Assembly (NCBI GenBank): GCA_028752905.1
Contig: JAQNBH010000010.1
Coordinates: 18,596,422 to 18,660,421 of the forward strand
From: Cladorhizidae sp. MBARI D1340-BT2
Taxonomy: Eukaryota > Porifera > Demospongiae > Poecilosclerida > Cladorhizidae
Length of the DNA: 64,000 nt
Direction of reading: 5' to 3'
Of this stretch, positions 1 to 15,000 are shown in pieces. The position numbers and the translations under genes are program-made. How positions within the stretch are numbered: position 1 is the stretch's first letter; each line of letters starts with the position of its first letter. The notes beneath the pieces were generated by a model, which was given only the letters and a program-made list of their open reading frames with translations, did no database searches and was not told where the DNA came from.

Positions 1-3000
1 CAGGTTCAGAGTAATTAATATGGTTGCCCTGTTGTTGTTGAAACATTTATTACTGTTCTGTTATTATTCACAGATACTGACTACACATCAGTAACTACCA
101 CCCTGACCTTTGCTGCTGGGGTGACATCTATAATATTCCCTGTGGATACCCTTGGTGATAATATTAACGAAGAACTAGAGGACTTTACTGCTGTATTGAG
201 TAGTCCAATGAATGCAATGTTGGGATCACCTACTACTGCTACCATCACAATCACGGATGATGATGGTAAACCACTTCACTATTCTGTTCAGCAACTGATA
301 GTGTTGATGGATTATTGTCATGTAGCCATAAACAGTTGCATGCTATATTTGTGTGACTAAACTTTCCTAACAGCATATATATATTTTTTTTTTACAGCTC
401 TTACTGTTGGGTTTAATCCTATTGTGTACACCGTGGGAGAAGGAGAGATTGTAGACCTTGCAGCTACATTGAACATTGCAGCAGACAGAGAGGTCACTGT
501 AGTTTTCACAACAGTAGATCAAAGTGCTGGTTAGTTTCTAACATTTCTTGACTGTCTTGCTTCCTTGCATGACTTTTGCACCAAATATACGTAATTATTT
601 ACTTTGCAGTTTCAGGTTCTGCTGGTGATTATTTGGCACAGACTCAAGTTCTGACTTTTCCTGCTGGAGTAATTACTTCCTCTGCTTCTGTGACAACTAT
701 TGATGACGATCTACAGGAAGGACTGGAATCCTTCTCTGCAACCTTGTCTGGCCCGACCAATGGTCTAACTCTCCGGTTAACAACCACAGCTACAGTGGAC
801 ATTTTGGATAATGATGGTAGTCAACTATATTTAGTTACAATACTGTAACATTCCATTCTCTAACTTGCATTACTGAAATAGTCGCTCCCTATTTATTACT
901 TAACACATAAGTATAGAGATTTTATTTTTTAAGAGTAGAGTTTGTGCTGAATGTGTGATTTGACTTTATCCCTTCTACCTGCAGTGGTCACGGTGCAGTT
1001 TGATGGTGATTCTTACTCTGTGACTGAAGGTGGCGAAGCTATGCTCACTATCACTCTCTCTGGGCCTTCTTCTAGCCAAGTGACTGTCGATCTGGCCACT
1101 ACGGATGGCACTGCCACAGGTTCAGAGTAATTAATATGGTTGCCCTGTTGTTGTTGAAACATTTATTACTGTTCTGTTATTATTCACAGATACTGACTAC
1201 ACATCAGTAACTACCACCCTGACCTTTGCTGCTGGGGTGACATCTATAACATTCCCTGTGGATACCCTTGGTGATAATATTAACGAAGAACTAGAGGACT
1301 TTACTGCTGTATTGAGTAGTCCAATGAATGCAATGTTGGGATCACCTACTACTGCTACCATCACCATCACGGATGATGATGGTAAACCACTTCTCTATTC
1401 TGTTCAGCAACTGATAGTGTTGATGGATTATTGTCATGTAGCCATAAACAGTTGCATGCTATATTTGTGTGACTAAACTTTCCTAACAGCATATTATTAT
1501 ATATTTTTTACAGCTCTTACTGTTGGGTTTGATCCTATTGTGTACACCGTGGGAGAAGGAGAGATTGTAGACCTTGCAGCTACATTGAACATTGCAGCAG
1601 ACAGAGAGGTCACTGTAGTTTTCACAACAGTAGATGAAAGTGCTGGTTAGTTTCTAACATTTCTTGACTGTCTTGCTTCCTTGCATGACTTTTGCACCAA
1701 ATATACGTAATTATTTACTTTGCAGTTTCAGGTTCTGCTGGTGATTATTTGGCACAGACTCAAGTTCTGACTTTTCCTGCTGGAGTAATTACTTCCTCTG
1801 CTTCTGTGATAACTATTGATGATGATGTACAGGAAGGACTGGAAACCTTCACTGCAACCTTGTCTGGCCCGACCAATGGTCTAACTCTCCGGGCAGCAAC
1901 CACAGCTACAGTGGACATTTTGGATAATGATGGTAGTCAACTATATTTAGTTACAATACTGTAACATCATTCAAAGACAACCCATTCTCTAACTTGGTTA
2001 CTTAGCATTACTGAAATAGTCGCTCCCTATGTATTACTTAACACATAACTTTAGAGATTTTATTTTTTAAGAGTAGAGTTTGTGCTGTGTGACTTGACTT
2101 TATTATGTTTTTATCCCTTCTACTTGCAGTGGTCACGGTGCAGTTTGATGGTGATTCTTACTCTGTGACTGAAGGTGGCGAAGCTACACTCACTATCACT
2201 CTCTCTGGGCCTTCTTCTAGCCCAGTGACTGTCGATCTGGCCACTATGGATGGCACTGCTACAGGTTCAGAGTAATTAATATGGTTGCCCTGTTGTTGTT
2301 GAAACATTTATTACTGTTCTGTTACTATTCACAGATACTGACTACACATCAGTAACTACCACCCTGACCTTTCCTGCTGGGGTGACATCTATAACATTCT
2401 TTGTGGATACCATTGGTGATAGTATTAACGAAGAACTAGAGGACTTTACTGCTGTATTGAGCAATCCAATAAATGCAATGTTGGGATCACCTACTACTGC
2501 TACCATCACCATCATGGATGACGATCGTAAGCCACTTCTCTATTCTGTTCGGTGATATTGCAACTAATAGTTTTGGTGAATTATTGTCGTTTAGCTATAA
2601 ACGATTTCCTGTTGTATTTGTGAGGCAAAACTTTCCAAACAGCATATTATATATTTGTTTTACAGCTCTTACTGTTGGGTTTGATCCTATTGTGTACACC
2701 GTGGGAGAAGGAGAGATGGTAGACCTCCTAGCTACATTGAACAGAGTGGCAGACAGAGAGGTCACTGTAGTTTTCACAACAGTAGATGAAAGTGCTGGTT
2801 AGTTTCTAACATTTCTTAACTGTCTTGACTTCCTTGCATGACTTTTGCACCAAATATACGTAATTATTTTCTATGCAGTTGCAGTTTCAGGTTCTGTTGG
2901 TGATTATGAGACACTGACTCTAATTCTGACTTTTCCTGCTGGAGAAACTACTTTCTCTGCTTCTGTGATAACTATTGATGATGAGGTACAGGAAGGACTG

Positions 3001-3091
3001 GAATCCTTCACTGCAACCTTGACTGGCCCAACCAATGGTCTAACTCTCAGGTCAACAGCCCAAGCAACAGTAGATATCCTGGATAATGATG
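1..3091 (+). CDS. Calx-beta exon block A (a-b-c-d exon cycle)
   Basis: Exons: 1-3 (stub), 74-265, 398-529, 610-816, 985-1119, 1190-1381, 1514-1645, 1726-1932, 2130-2264, 2335-2526, 2666-2797, 2885-3091. Four exon types recur: d (135 nt) plus a (192 nt) make one Calx-beta domain, and b (132 nt) plus c (207 nt) make another. Five complete domains plus the end of a sixth are visible. Domain ends read TITDDDG (a) and VDILDNDG (c). The cycle repeats about every 1,116 to 1,150 bp, with introns highly similar between copies. The exon at 2335 ends GDDDR-like at its donor (MDDDR), a conservative departure from the usual DDDG. The exon at 2885 has an alternative acceptor 6 nt upstream that would add two residues in frame. 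Confidence 0.85.
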
Positions 3092-6000
3092 GTATGAATA
3101 TTAAGCCTACATTGTTTCAATTGATATTTACAATTGTTCCCAAATGAAGAAGTGGTGGAATGGGTGATTATATCTGCTAACCTATTGCACTACAGATCTG
3201 AAGAACTTATAAATAAATTGATATATATTTATTCATTATAATGCAGCTGTGAGTATTAGATTCACCACTGACAGTCATGTTGTGAACGAGGATGATGGCA
3301 CAGTCACTGTCTGTGTAGAGAGGCTGGGAGCGACCACAGAAGACATCACCATAGATCTCGTAGCTTCAGAAACTACACCTGCTAGTGCAGCAGGTAAGGA
3401 TTGCTGTTGTTGTTTTGTGCATATCAATTTTTTTTAACTCATTCCTCTTCTCACCATAACCATTTTCACCCTCTCTTCCCACACCCTCAGATGGAGAAGA
3501 CTTCACAGCAACCACTACAACTGTAACCATCCCTGCAGCCACGACCATGGCATGCATTCAAATCCCTATAATCGATGATAATATAGCTATGGAGCCCGAC
3601 AGGGACTTTGTAGTGAGCTTTGACCCACCTGCAGGAACAATAGCTGGCTCACCCTCAACTACTACGGTGACTATAAGGGATGATGATGGTAAGTTTTGAG
3701 TTGATGCTCATTGTATAATTACCAGATGTTACTGGGTCGTATAACATGTGTTATGGTATACTCTCTATTCCACAGAAATGGCTAGAATATTTACTAAACC
3801 TATTATTTTTTACCATCAAATAATGACAAGCTAATGCATTACATACTATCTATGAATTAACTCAATACAGTGAAGATATTTCACTCTCTCCCTCATTTTC
3901 TTCCCATTTTCTATGTAGATATTACTGTCTCCTGGGTTGATCCAGTTGTGACTGTGGATGAGAATGTGGTTGGTGGGATAGTGATGGCCTGTTTCACAAC
4001 AAGTCTGGAGAGTTTTTCTCCTTACTCATTGACAGCGTCAAGCGGGCCATCTGACGTGAACCCCGCCACTGGTAGGCATATTGATGAAAAGACAAAAACC
4101 ACACCAAATAACGGTAGCATAATTGTTCATTCTTACAGATGGAGAGGATTATACAATTGCCAGTAACGAAGTCTCAATAACTGTCCCAGCTGGACCAGCT
4201 GGCACACATTGTTTGGATATTACAATCTTGGATGACAACATTGCACAAGAGGGTGATGAGAGCTTCATCCTGAGCTTCACCGACTTACCTTCTGGTGTAA
4301 CACGAGGCTCTGTGCCAGAGTCCACAGTCACTATCACTGATGATGATAGTAAGTTGCATTAATGAGATTTATATTTCTGTCTGTATATATATATAATATA
4401 TTATTAATTTTCTTGCAGCTGTGAGTATTAGATTCACCACTGACAGTCATGTTGTGAACGAGGATGACGGCACAGTCACTGTTTGTGTAGAGAGGGTGGG
4501 AGAGTCTGCAGAAGACATCACCATAGATCTCGTAGCTTCAGAAACTACACCTGCTAGTGCAGCAGGTAAGGATTGCTGTTGTTGTTTTGTGCATATCAAT
4601 TTTTTTTAACTCATTCCTCTTCTCACCATAACCATTTTCACCCTCTCTTCCCACGCCCTCAGATGGAGAAGACTTCACAGCAACCACTACAACTGTAACC
4701 ATCCCTGCAGCCACGACCATGGCATGCATTCAAATCCCTATAATCGATGATAATATAGCTATGGAGCCCGACAGGGACTTTGTAGTGAGCTTTGACCCAC
4801 CTGCAGGAACAATAGCTGGCTCACCCTCAACTACTACGGTGACTATAAGGGATGATGATGGTAAGTTTTGAGTTGATGCTCATTGTATAATTACCAGATG
4901 TTACTGGGTCGTATAACATGTGTTATGGTATACTCTCTATTCCACAGAAATGGCTAGAATATTTACTAAACCTATTATTTTTTACCATCAAATAATGACA
5001 AGCTAATGCATTACATACTATCTATGAATTAACTCAATACAGTGAAGATATTTCACTCTCTCCCTCATTTTCTTCCCATGTTCTATGTAGATATTACTGT
5101 CTCCTGGGTTGATCCAGTTGTGACTGTGGATGAGAATGTGGTTGGTGGGATAGTGATGGCCTGTTTCACAACAAGTCTGGAGAGTTTTTCTCCTTACTCA
5201 TTGACAGCGTCAAGCGGGCCATCTGACGTGAACCCCGCCACTGGTAGGCATATTGATGAAAAGACAAAAACCACACCAAATAACGGTAGCATAATTGTTC
5301 ATTCTTACAGATGGAGAGGATTATACAATTGCCAGTAACGAAGTCTCAATAACTGTCCCAGCTGGACCAGCTGGCACACATTGTTTGGATATTACAATCT
5401 TGGATGACAACATTGCACAAGAGGGTGATGAGAGCTTCATCCTGAGCTTCACTGACTTACCTTCTGGTGTAACACGAGGCTCTGTGCCAGAGTCCACAGT
5501 TACTATCACTGATGATGATAGTAAGTTGCATTAATGAGATTTATATTTCTGTCTGTATATATATATAATATATTATTAATTTTCTTGCAGCTGTGAGTAT
5601 TAGATTCACCACTGACAGTCATGTTGTGAACGAGGATGACGGCACAGTCACTGTTTGTGTAGAGAGGGTGGGTGAGTCTGCAGAAGACATCACCATAGAT
5701 CTCATAGCTTCAGAAACTACACCTGCTAGTGCAGCAGGTAAGGATTGCTGTTGTTGTTTTGTGCATATCAATTTTTTTTTACTCATTCCTCTTCTCACCA
5801 TAACCATTTTCACCCTCTCTTCCCACACCCTCAGATGGAGAAGACTTCACAGCAACCACTACAACTGTAACCATCCCTGCAGCCACGACCATGGCATGCA
5901 TTCAAATCCCTATAATCGATGATAATATAGCTATGGAGCCCGACAGGGACTTTGTAGTGAGCTTTGACCCACCTGCAGGAACAATAGCTGGCTCACCCTC

Positions 6001-9000
6001 AACTACTACGGTGACTATAAGGGATGATGATGGTAAGTTTTGAGTTGATGCTCATTGTATAATTACCAGATGTTACTGGGTCGTATAACATGTGTTATGG
6101 TATACTCTCTATTCCACAGAAATGGCTAGAATATTTACTAAACCTATTATTTTTTACCATCAAATAATGACAAGCTAATGCATTACATACTATCTATGAA
6201 TTAACTCAATACAGTGAAGATATTTCACTCTCTCCCTCATTTTCTTCCCATGTAGATATTACTGTCTCCTGGGTTGATCCAGTTGTGACTGTGGATGAGA
6301 ATGTGGTTGGTGGGATAGTGATGGCCTGTTTCACAACAAGTCTGGAGAGTTTTTCTCCTTACTCATTGACAGCGTCAAGCGGGCCATCTGACGTGAACCC
6401 CGCCACTGGTAGGCATATTGATGAAAAGACAAAAACCACACCAAATAACGGTAGCATAATTGTTCATTCTTACAGATGGAGAGGATTATACAATTGCCAG
6501 TAACGAAGTCTCAATAACTGTCCCAGCTGGACCAGCTGGCACACATTGTTTGGATATTACAATCTTGGATGACAACATTGCACAAGAGGGTGATGAGAGC
6601 TTCATCCTGAGCTTCACCGACTTACCTTCTGGTGTAACACGAGGCTCTGTGCCAGAGTCCACAGTCACTATCACTGATGATGATAGTAAGTTGCATTAAT
6701 GAGATTTATATTTCTGTCTGTATATATATATAATATATTATTAATTTTCTTGCAGCTGTGAGTATTAGATTCACCACTGACAGTCATGTTGTGAACGAGG
6801 ATGACGGCACAGTCACTGTTTGTGTAGAGAGGGTGGGAGAGTCTGCAGAAGACATCACCATAGATCTTGTAGCTTCAGAAACTACACCTGCTAGTGCAGC
6901 AGGTAAGGATTGCTGTTGTTGTTTTGTGCATATCAATTTTTTTTTACTCATTCCTCTTCTCACCATAACCATTTTCACCCTCTCTTCCCACACCCTCAGA
7001 TGGAGAAGACTTCACAGCAACCACTACAACTGTAACCATCCCTGCAGCCACGACCATGGCATGCATTCAAATCCCTATAATCGATGATAATATAGCTATG
7101 GAGCCCGACAGGGACTTTGTAGTGAGCTTTGACCCACCTGCAGGAACAATAGCTGGCTCACCCTCAACTACTACAGTGACTATAAGGGATGATGATGGTA
7201 AGTTTTGAGTTGATGCTCATTGTATAATTACCAGATGTTACTGGGTCGTATAACATGTGTTATGGTATACTCTCTATTCCACAGAAATGGCTAGAATATT
7301 TACTAAACCTATTATTTTTTACCATCAAATAATGACAAGCTAATGCATTACATACTATCTATGAATTAACTCAATACAGTGAAGATATTTCACTCTCTCC
7401 CTCATTTTCTTCCCATTTTCTATGTAGATATTACTGTCTCCTGGGTTGATCCAGTTGTGACTGTGGATGAGAATGTGGTTGGTGGGATAGTGATGGCCTG
7501 TTTCACAACAAGTCTGGAGAGTTTTTCTCCTTACTCATTGACAGCGTCAAGCGGGCCATCTGACGTGAACCCCGCCACTGGTAGGCATATTGATGAAAAG
7601 ACAAAAACCACACCAAATAACGGTAGCATAATTGTTCATTCTTACAGATGGAGAGGATTATACAATTGCCAGTAACGAAGTCTCAATAACTGTCCCAGCT
7701 GGACCAGCTGGCACACATTGTTTGGATATTACAATCTTGGATGACAACATTGCACAAGAGGGTGATGAGAGCTTCATCCTGAGCTTCACCGACTTACCTT
7801 CTGGTGTAACACGAGGCTCTGTGCCAGAGTCCACAGTCACTATCACTGATGATGATAGTAAGTTGCATTAATGAGATTTATATTTCTGTCTGTATATATA
7901 TATAATATATTATTAATTTTCTTGCAGCTGTGAGTATTAGATTCACCACTGACAGTCATGTTGTGAACGAGGATGACGGCACAGTCACTGTTTGTGTAGA
8001 GAGGGTGGGAGAGTCTGCAGAAGACATCACCATAGATCTCGTAGCTTCAGAAACTACACCTGCTAGTGCAGCAGGTAAGGATTGCTGTTGTTGTTTTGTG
8101 CATATCAATTTTTTTTAACTCATTCCTCTTCTCACCATAACCATTTTCACCCTCTCTTCCCACACCCTCAGATGGAGAAGACTTCACAGCAACCACTACA
8201 ACTGTAACCATCCCTGCAGCCACGACCATGGCATGCATTCAAATCCCTATAATCGATGATAATATAGCTATGGAGCCCGACAGGGACTTTGTAGTGAGCT
8301 TTGACCCACCTGCAGGAACAATAGCTGGCTCACCCTCAACTACTACGGTGACTATAAGGGATGATGATGGTAAGTTTTGAGTTGATGCTCATTGTATAAT
8401 TACCAGATGTTACTGGGTCGTATAACATGTGTTATGGTATACTCTCTATTCCACAGAAATGGCTAGAATATTTACTAAACCTATTATTTTTTACCATCAA
8501 ATAATGACAAGCTAATGCATTACATACTATCTATGAATTAACTCAATACAGTAAAGATATTTCACTCTCTCCCTCATTTTCTTCCCATGTTCTATGTAGA
8601 TATTACTGTCTCCTGGGTTGATCCAGTTGTGACTGTGGATGAGAATGTGGTTGGTGGGATAGTGATGGCCTGTTTCACAACAAGTCTGGAGAGTTTTTCT
8701 CCTTACTCATTGACAGCGTCAAGCGGGCCATCTGACGTGAACCCCGCCACTGGTAGGCATATTGATGAAAAGACAAAAACCACACCAAATAACGGTAGCA
8801 TAATTGTTCATTCTTACAGATGGAGAGGATTATACAATTGCCAGTAACGAAGTCTCAATAACTGTCCCAGCTGGACCAGCTGGCACACATTGTTTGGATA
8901 TTACAATCTTGGATGACAACATTGCACAAGAGGGTGATGAGAGCTTCATCCTGAGTTTCACCGACTTACCTTCTGGTGTAACACGAGGCTCTGTGCCAGA

Positions 9001-12000
9001 GTCCACAGTCACTATCACTGATGATGATAGTAAGTTGCATTATATTTACTTTTATATATCTGTCTATGTGGTGTTATCATCATCTATCGAATGCTGCAGT
9101 TACTGTATTGAACTTTGTGACTAAGGATGAAGAGGTAAATGAAAATGCTGGCATAGTGGAGGTATGTGTAATGAGAAGTTCTTTAACTGAAGAACCATTA
9201 ACAGTCACTATTCAAACCACTACTGGCTCTGCAGACAGTGAGTTTTATGCTGATATTGGCACTAGAATACAAATAAAAATTATTTTCTCATATGGTAGTT
9301 TTATGGTTGCTGTATTAACAATGCTAATGAATGGAAAAGTCCAGATGTTAGGGGTTGCGGAGATGGAGTTTTTTTTATCACTCGACAAGCGGCCATAAAG
9401 TTTAGGCCTGTATATATTTTTTGCATTTGTTGTTATTATTGTTGTTGTTGTTGTTGTTATTATTATTATTATTATTTATTATTATTTATTATTATTTATT
9501 ATTACAAGCCAACGGAAGAGAAATTGAATTGAATGAATCATTCATTCTGCAGTAGATATTATTTTAATCCCACCAGATCTACTTTTTTTAAAACTTGACT
9601 CCAGTTTAGTTTTTCAGCATAATTATAAGTCTCAACGCTTATTAAATGCAAGGCATTGAGTGGCGAGCAAAGGTGCGATAGAGGAAGAGGAAAAACAAAT
9701 CACCAAAACAACATTGTTTTGCTCCAGTTGTTCCACCCTAACATAGTTAAATGTCTATAATTTGTATATTATTTGTCAACATATTGAGAGCTTGGTATGG
9801 TCCCACATAGGCTAATTAAAGGATCGTCGAACTCCATGTTCTTGTACTGGATTAGACACACATTGTAGTAAAGTTTGTTTGTTATGGAAACCAACCACGA
9901 GGTTATTTTCAAGAGTAAAAATAAAATTATGGCTATGTAATTAGGTCTTCACTTTCAACCTAGGTGCATTTAGAGGTTCAAATGGAGTATGCCAGAGATT
10001 ACCATTGCATACTTGACTCTGATAATCATAGTTATTTGCTTTTATCAGCCAATCACCTAGGAAGAATTTATATATGTATTATAAAACCCAAACCCACCAA
10101 CTACCCAGGAAGAAGTAGCCAGAGTTGCTGGCATATAGTTTATATACTACTAAAAATTTTTAGCTAAACAAAACTTACTGCCAGATCTTTTTTCTAGCTT
10201 TTATCCATTCATAAAATCTACCATCGGCCTATTGACAGGACTGTGTTTAGGTCAATGGTGCTGTCCCCAGAGTATATATCAAGAGATGGTTCTCCTTCGT
10301 CATTACTTCTTTCTCTCATAGACAGCTCAAAGTCATCATCCAACCGCTGCAAAAGAACCTGGATGAGTACAATAGGTACCAGATGAACATAATAGGTACT
10401 AGATGAGCATAATAGGTACCTAGATGAACATAATAGGTACCAGATGAACATAATAGGTACCAGATGAGCATAATAGGTACCAAATGATACCAATAGGTAC
10501 CTAGATGAGCATAATAGGTACCTAGATGAGCATAATAGGTACCAGATGAGCATAATAGGTACCAGATGAGCATTATAGGTACCAGATGAACATAATAGGT
10601 ACCAGATGAACATAATAGGTACCAGATGAGCATAATAGGTACCAGATGAGCATAATAGGTACCTAGATGAGCATAATAGGTACCAGATGAACATAATAGG
10701 TACCATAGGTACCAGATGAACATAATAGGTACCAGATGAGCATAACCATAATAGGGTACCTAGATGAGCATAATAGGTACCAGATGAACATAATAGGTAT
10801 CTAGATGAGCATAATAGGTACCAGATGAGCATAATAGGTACCAGATGAGCATAATAGGTACCTAGATGAACATAATAGGTACCAGATGAACATAATAGGT
10901 ACCAGATGAACATAATAGGTACCAGATGAACATAATAGGTACCTAGATGAACATAATAGGTACCAGATGAGCATAATAGGTACCTAGATGAACATAATAG
11001 GTACCAGATGAACATAATAGGTACCTAGATGAACATAATAGGTACCAGATGAGCATAATAGGTACCAGATGAACACAATAGGTACCAGATGAGCATAATA
11101 GGTACCAGATGAACATAATAGGTACCAGATGAGCATAATAGGTACCAGATGAGCATAATAGGTACCAAGATGAGCATAATAGGTACCAGATGAGCATAAT
11201 AGGTACCTAGATGAGCATAATAGGTACCAGATGAGCGTAATAGGTACCTAGATGAACATAATAGGTACCAGATGAACATAATAGGTACCAGATGAACATA
11301 ATAGGTACCAGATGAACATAATAGGTATCAGATGAGCATAATAGGTACCAGATGAGCATAATAGGTACCTAGATGAGCATAATAGGTACCAGATGAGCAT
11401 AATAGGTACCAGATGAGCATAATAGGTACCAGATGAGCATAATAGGTACCTAGATGAGCATAATAGGTACCAGATGAGCATAATAGGTACCAGATGAGCA
11501 TAATAGGTACCTAGATGAGCATAAAGGTACCAGAGCATAATAGGTACCAGATGAGCATAATAGGTACCAGATGAGCATAATAGGTACCAGATGGGTACCA
11601 GATGAGCATAATAGGTACCTAGATGAACATAATAGGTACCAGATGGGTACCAGATGAGCATAATAGGTACCAGATGAGCATAATAGGTACCAGATGAGCA
11701 TAATAGGTACCTAGATGAGCATAATAGGTACCTAGATGAGCATAATAGGTACCAGATGAGCGTAATAGGTACCAGATGAACATAATAGGTACCAGATGAG
11801 CATAATAGGTACCAGATGAACATAATAGGTACCAGATGAGCATAATAGGTACCAGATGAGCATAATAGGTACCAGATGAGCATAATAGGGTACCTAGATG
11901 AGCATAATAGGGTACCTAGATGAGCATAATAGGTACCAGATGAACATAATAGGTACCAGATGAGCATAATAGGTACCAGATGAACATAATAGGTACCAGA

Positions 12001-15000
12001 TGAACATAATAGGTACCAAGATGAGCATAATAGGTACCAGATGAACATAATAGGTACCAGATGAGCATAATAGGTACCAGATGAGCATAATAGGTACCAG
12101 ATGAACATAATAGGTATATACCAGATGAACATGTACCAAGATGAGCATAATAGGTATCTAGATGAGCATAATAGGTACCAGATGAGCATAATAGGTACCA
12201 GATGAGCATAATAGGTACCTAGATGAACATAATAGGTACCAGATGAACATAATAGGTACCAGATGAACATAATAGGTACCAGATGAACATAATAGGTACC
12301 TAGATGAACATAATAGGTACCAGATGAGCATAATAGGTACCTAGATGAACATAATAGGTACCAGATGAACATAATAGTTACCTAGATGAACATAATAGGT
12401 ACCAGATGAGCATAATAGGTACCAGATGAACACAATAGGTACCAGATGAGCATAATAGGTACCAGATGAACATAATAGGTACCAGATGAGCATAATAGGT
12501 ACCAGATGAGCATAATAGGTACCAAGATGAGCATAATAGGTACCAGATGAGCATAATAGGTACCTAGATGAGCATAATAGGTACCAGATGAGCGTAATAG
12601 GTACCTAGATGAACATAATAGGTACCAGATGAACATAATAGGTACCAGATGAACATAATAGGTACCAGATGAACATAATAGGTATCAGATGAGCATAATA
12701 GGTACCAGATGAGCATAATAGGTACCTAGATGAGCATAATAGGTACCAGATGAGCATAATAGGTACCAGATGAGCATAATAGGTACCAGATGAGCATAAT
12801 AGGTACCTAGATGAGCATAATAGGTACCAGATGAGCATAATAGGTACCAGATGAGCATAATAGGTACCTAGATGAGCATAAAGGTACCAGAGCATAATAG
12901 GTACCAGATGAGCATAATAGGTACCAGATGAGCATAATAGGTACCAGATGGGTACCAGATGAGCATAATAGGTACCTAGATGAACATAATAGGTACCAGA
13001 TGGGTACCAGATGAGCATAATAGGTACCAGATGAGCATAATAGGTACCAGATGAGCATAATAGGTACCTAGATGAGCATAATAGGTACCAGATGAGCGTA
13101 ATAGGTACCAGATGAACATAATAGGTACCAGATGAGCATAATAGGTACCAGATGAACATAATAGGTACCAGATGAGCATAATAGGTACCAGATGAGCATA
13201 ATAGGTACCAGATGAGCATAATAGGGTACCTAGATGAGCATAATAGGGTACCTAGATGAGCATAATAGGTACCAGATGAACATAATAGGTACCAGATGAG
13301 CATAATAGGTACCAGATGAACATAATAGGTACCAGATGAACATAATAGGTACCAAGATGAGCATAATAGGTACCAGATGAACATAATAGGTACCAGATGA
13401 GCATAATAGGTACCAGATGAGCATAATAGGTACATAATAGGTATATACCAGATGAACATGTACCAAGATGAGCATAATAGGTACCAGATGAACATAATAG
13501 GTACCAGATGAACATAATAGGTACCAGATGAGCATAATAGGTACCAGATGAACATGTACCAGATGAGCATAATAGGTACCAGATGAGCATAATAGGTACC
13601 AGATGAGCATAATAGGTACCAGATGAGCATAATAGGTACCAGATGAACATAACAGGTACCAGATGAACACAATAAGTACCAGATGAACATAATAGGCACC
13701 AGATGAGCATAATAGGTACCAGATGAGCATAATAGGTACCAGATGAACATAATAGGTACCAGATGAACATAATAGGTACCAGATGAACATAATAGGTACC
13801 AGATGAGCATAATAGGTACCTAGATGAGCATAATAGGTACCAGATGAGCATAATAGGTACCTAGATGAGCATAATAGGTACCAGATGAACATAATAGGTA
13901 CCAGATGAGCATAATAGGTACCAGATGAGCATAATAGGTACCAGATGAGCATAATAGGTACCAGATGAGCATAATAGGTACCAGATGAACATAATAGGTA
14001 CCAGATGAACATAATAGGTACCAGATGAGCATAATAGGTACCAGATGAGCATAATAGGTACCTAGATGAGCATAATAGGTACCAGATGAACATAATAGGT
14101 ACCATAGGTACCAGATGAACATAATAGGTACCATAGGTACCAGATGAACATAATAGGTACCAGATGAACATAATAGGTACCAGATGAACATAATAGGTAC
14201 CAGATGAACATAATAGGTACCAGATGAACATAATAGGTACCAGATGAACATAATAGGTACCAGATGAACATAATAGGTACCAGATGAGCATAATAGGTAC
14301 CAGTTGAGCATAATAGGTACCTAGATGAACATAATAGGTACCAGATGAGCATAATAGGTACCAGATGAGCATAATAGGTACCAGATGAACATAATAGGTA
14401 CCAGAGGAACATAATAGGTACCAGATGAGCATAATAGGTACCAGATGAACATAATAGGTACCAGATGAACATAATAGGTACCAGATGAACATAATAGGTA
14501 CCTAGATGAACATAATAGGTACCAGATGAACATAATAGGTACCAGATGAGCATAATAGGTACCAGATGAACATAATAGGTATCAGATGAACATAATAGGT
14601 ACCAGATGAGCATAATAGGTACCTAGATGAACATAATAGGTACCTAGATGAGCATAATAGGTAACAGATGAACATAATAGGTACCAGATGAACATAATAG
14701 GTACCAGATGAACATAATAGGTACCAGATGAGCATAATAGGTACCAGATGAGCATAATAGGTACCAGATGAACATAATAGGTACCAGATGAACATAATGG
14801 GTACCAGATGAACATAATAGGTACCAGATGAGCATAATAGGTACCAGATGAGCATAATAGGTACCAGATGAACATAACAGGTACCTAAATGAACATAATA
14901 GGTACTTAGGTGAGCATAATAGGTACCAGATGAACATAATTGAGCATAAAAGGTACCAGATGAACATAATAGGTACCAGATGAACATAATAGGTACCAGA

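Noticed and set aside
4149..8238. Minus-strand 62-69-codon frames opposite the Calx-beta exons
   Set aside because: Shadows of the real + strand exons; they recur in each unit for the same reason and have no splice or start support.
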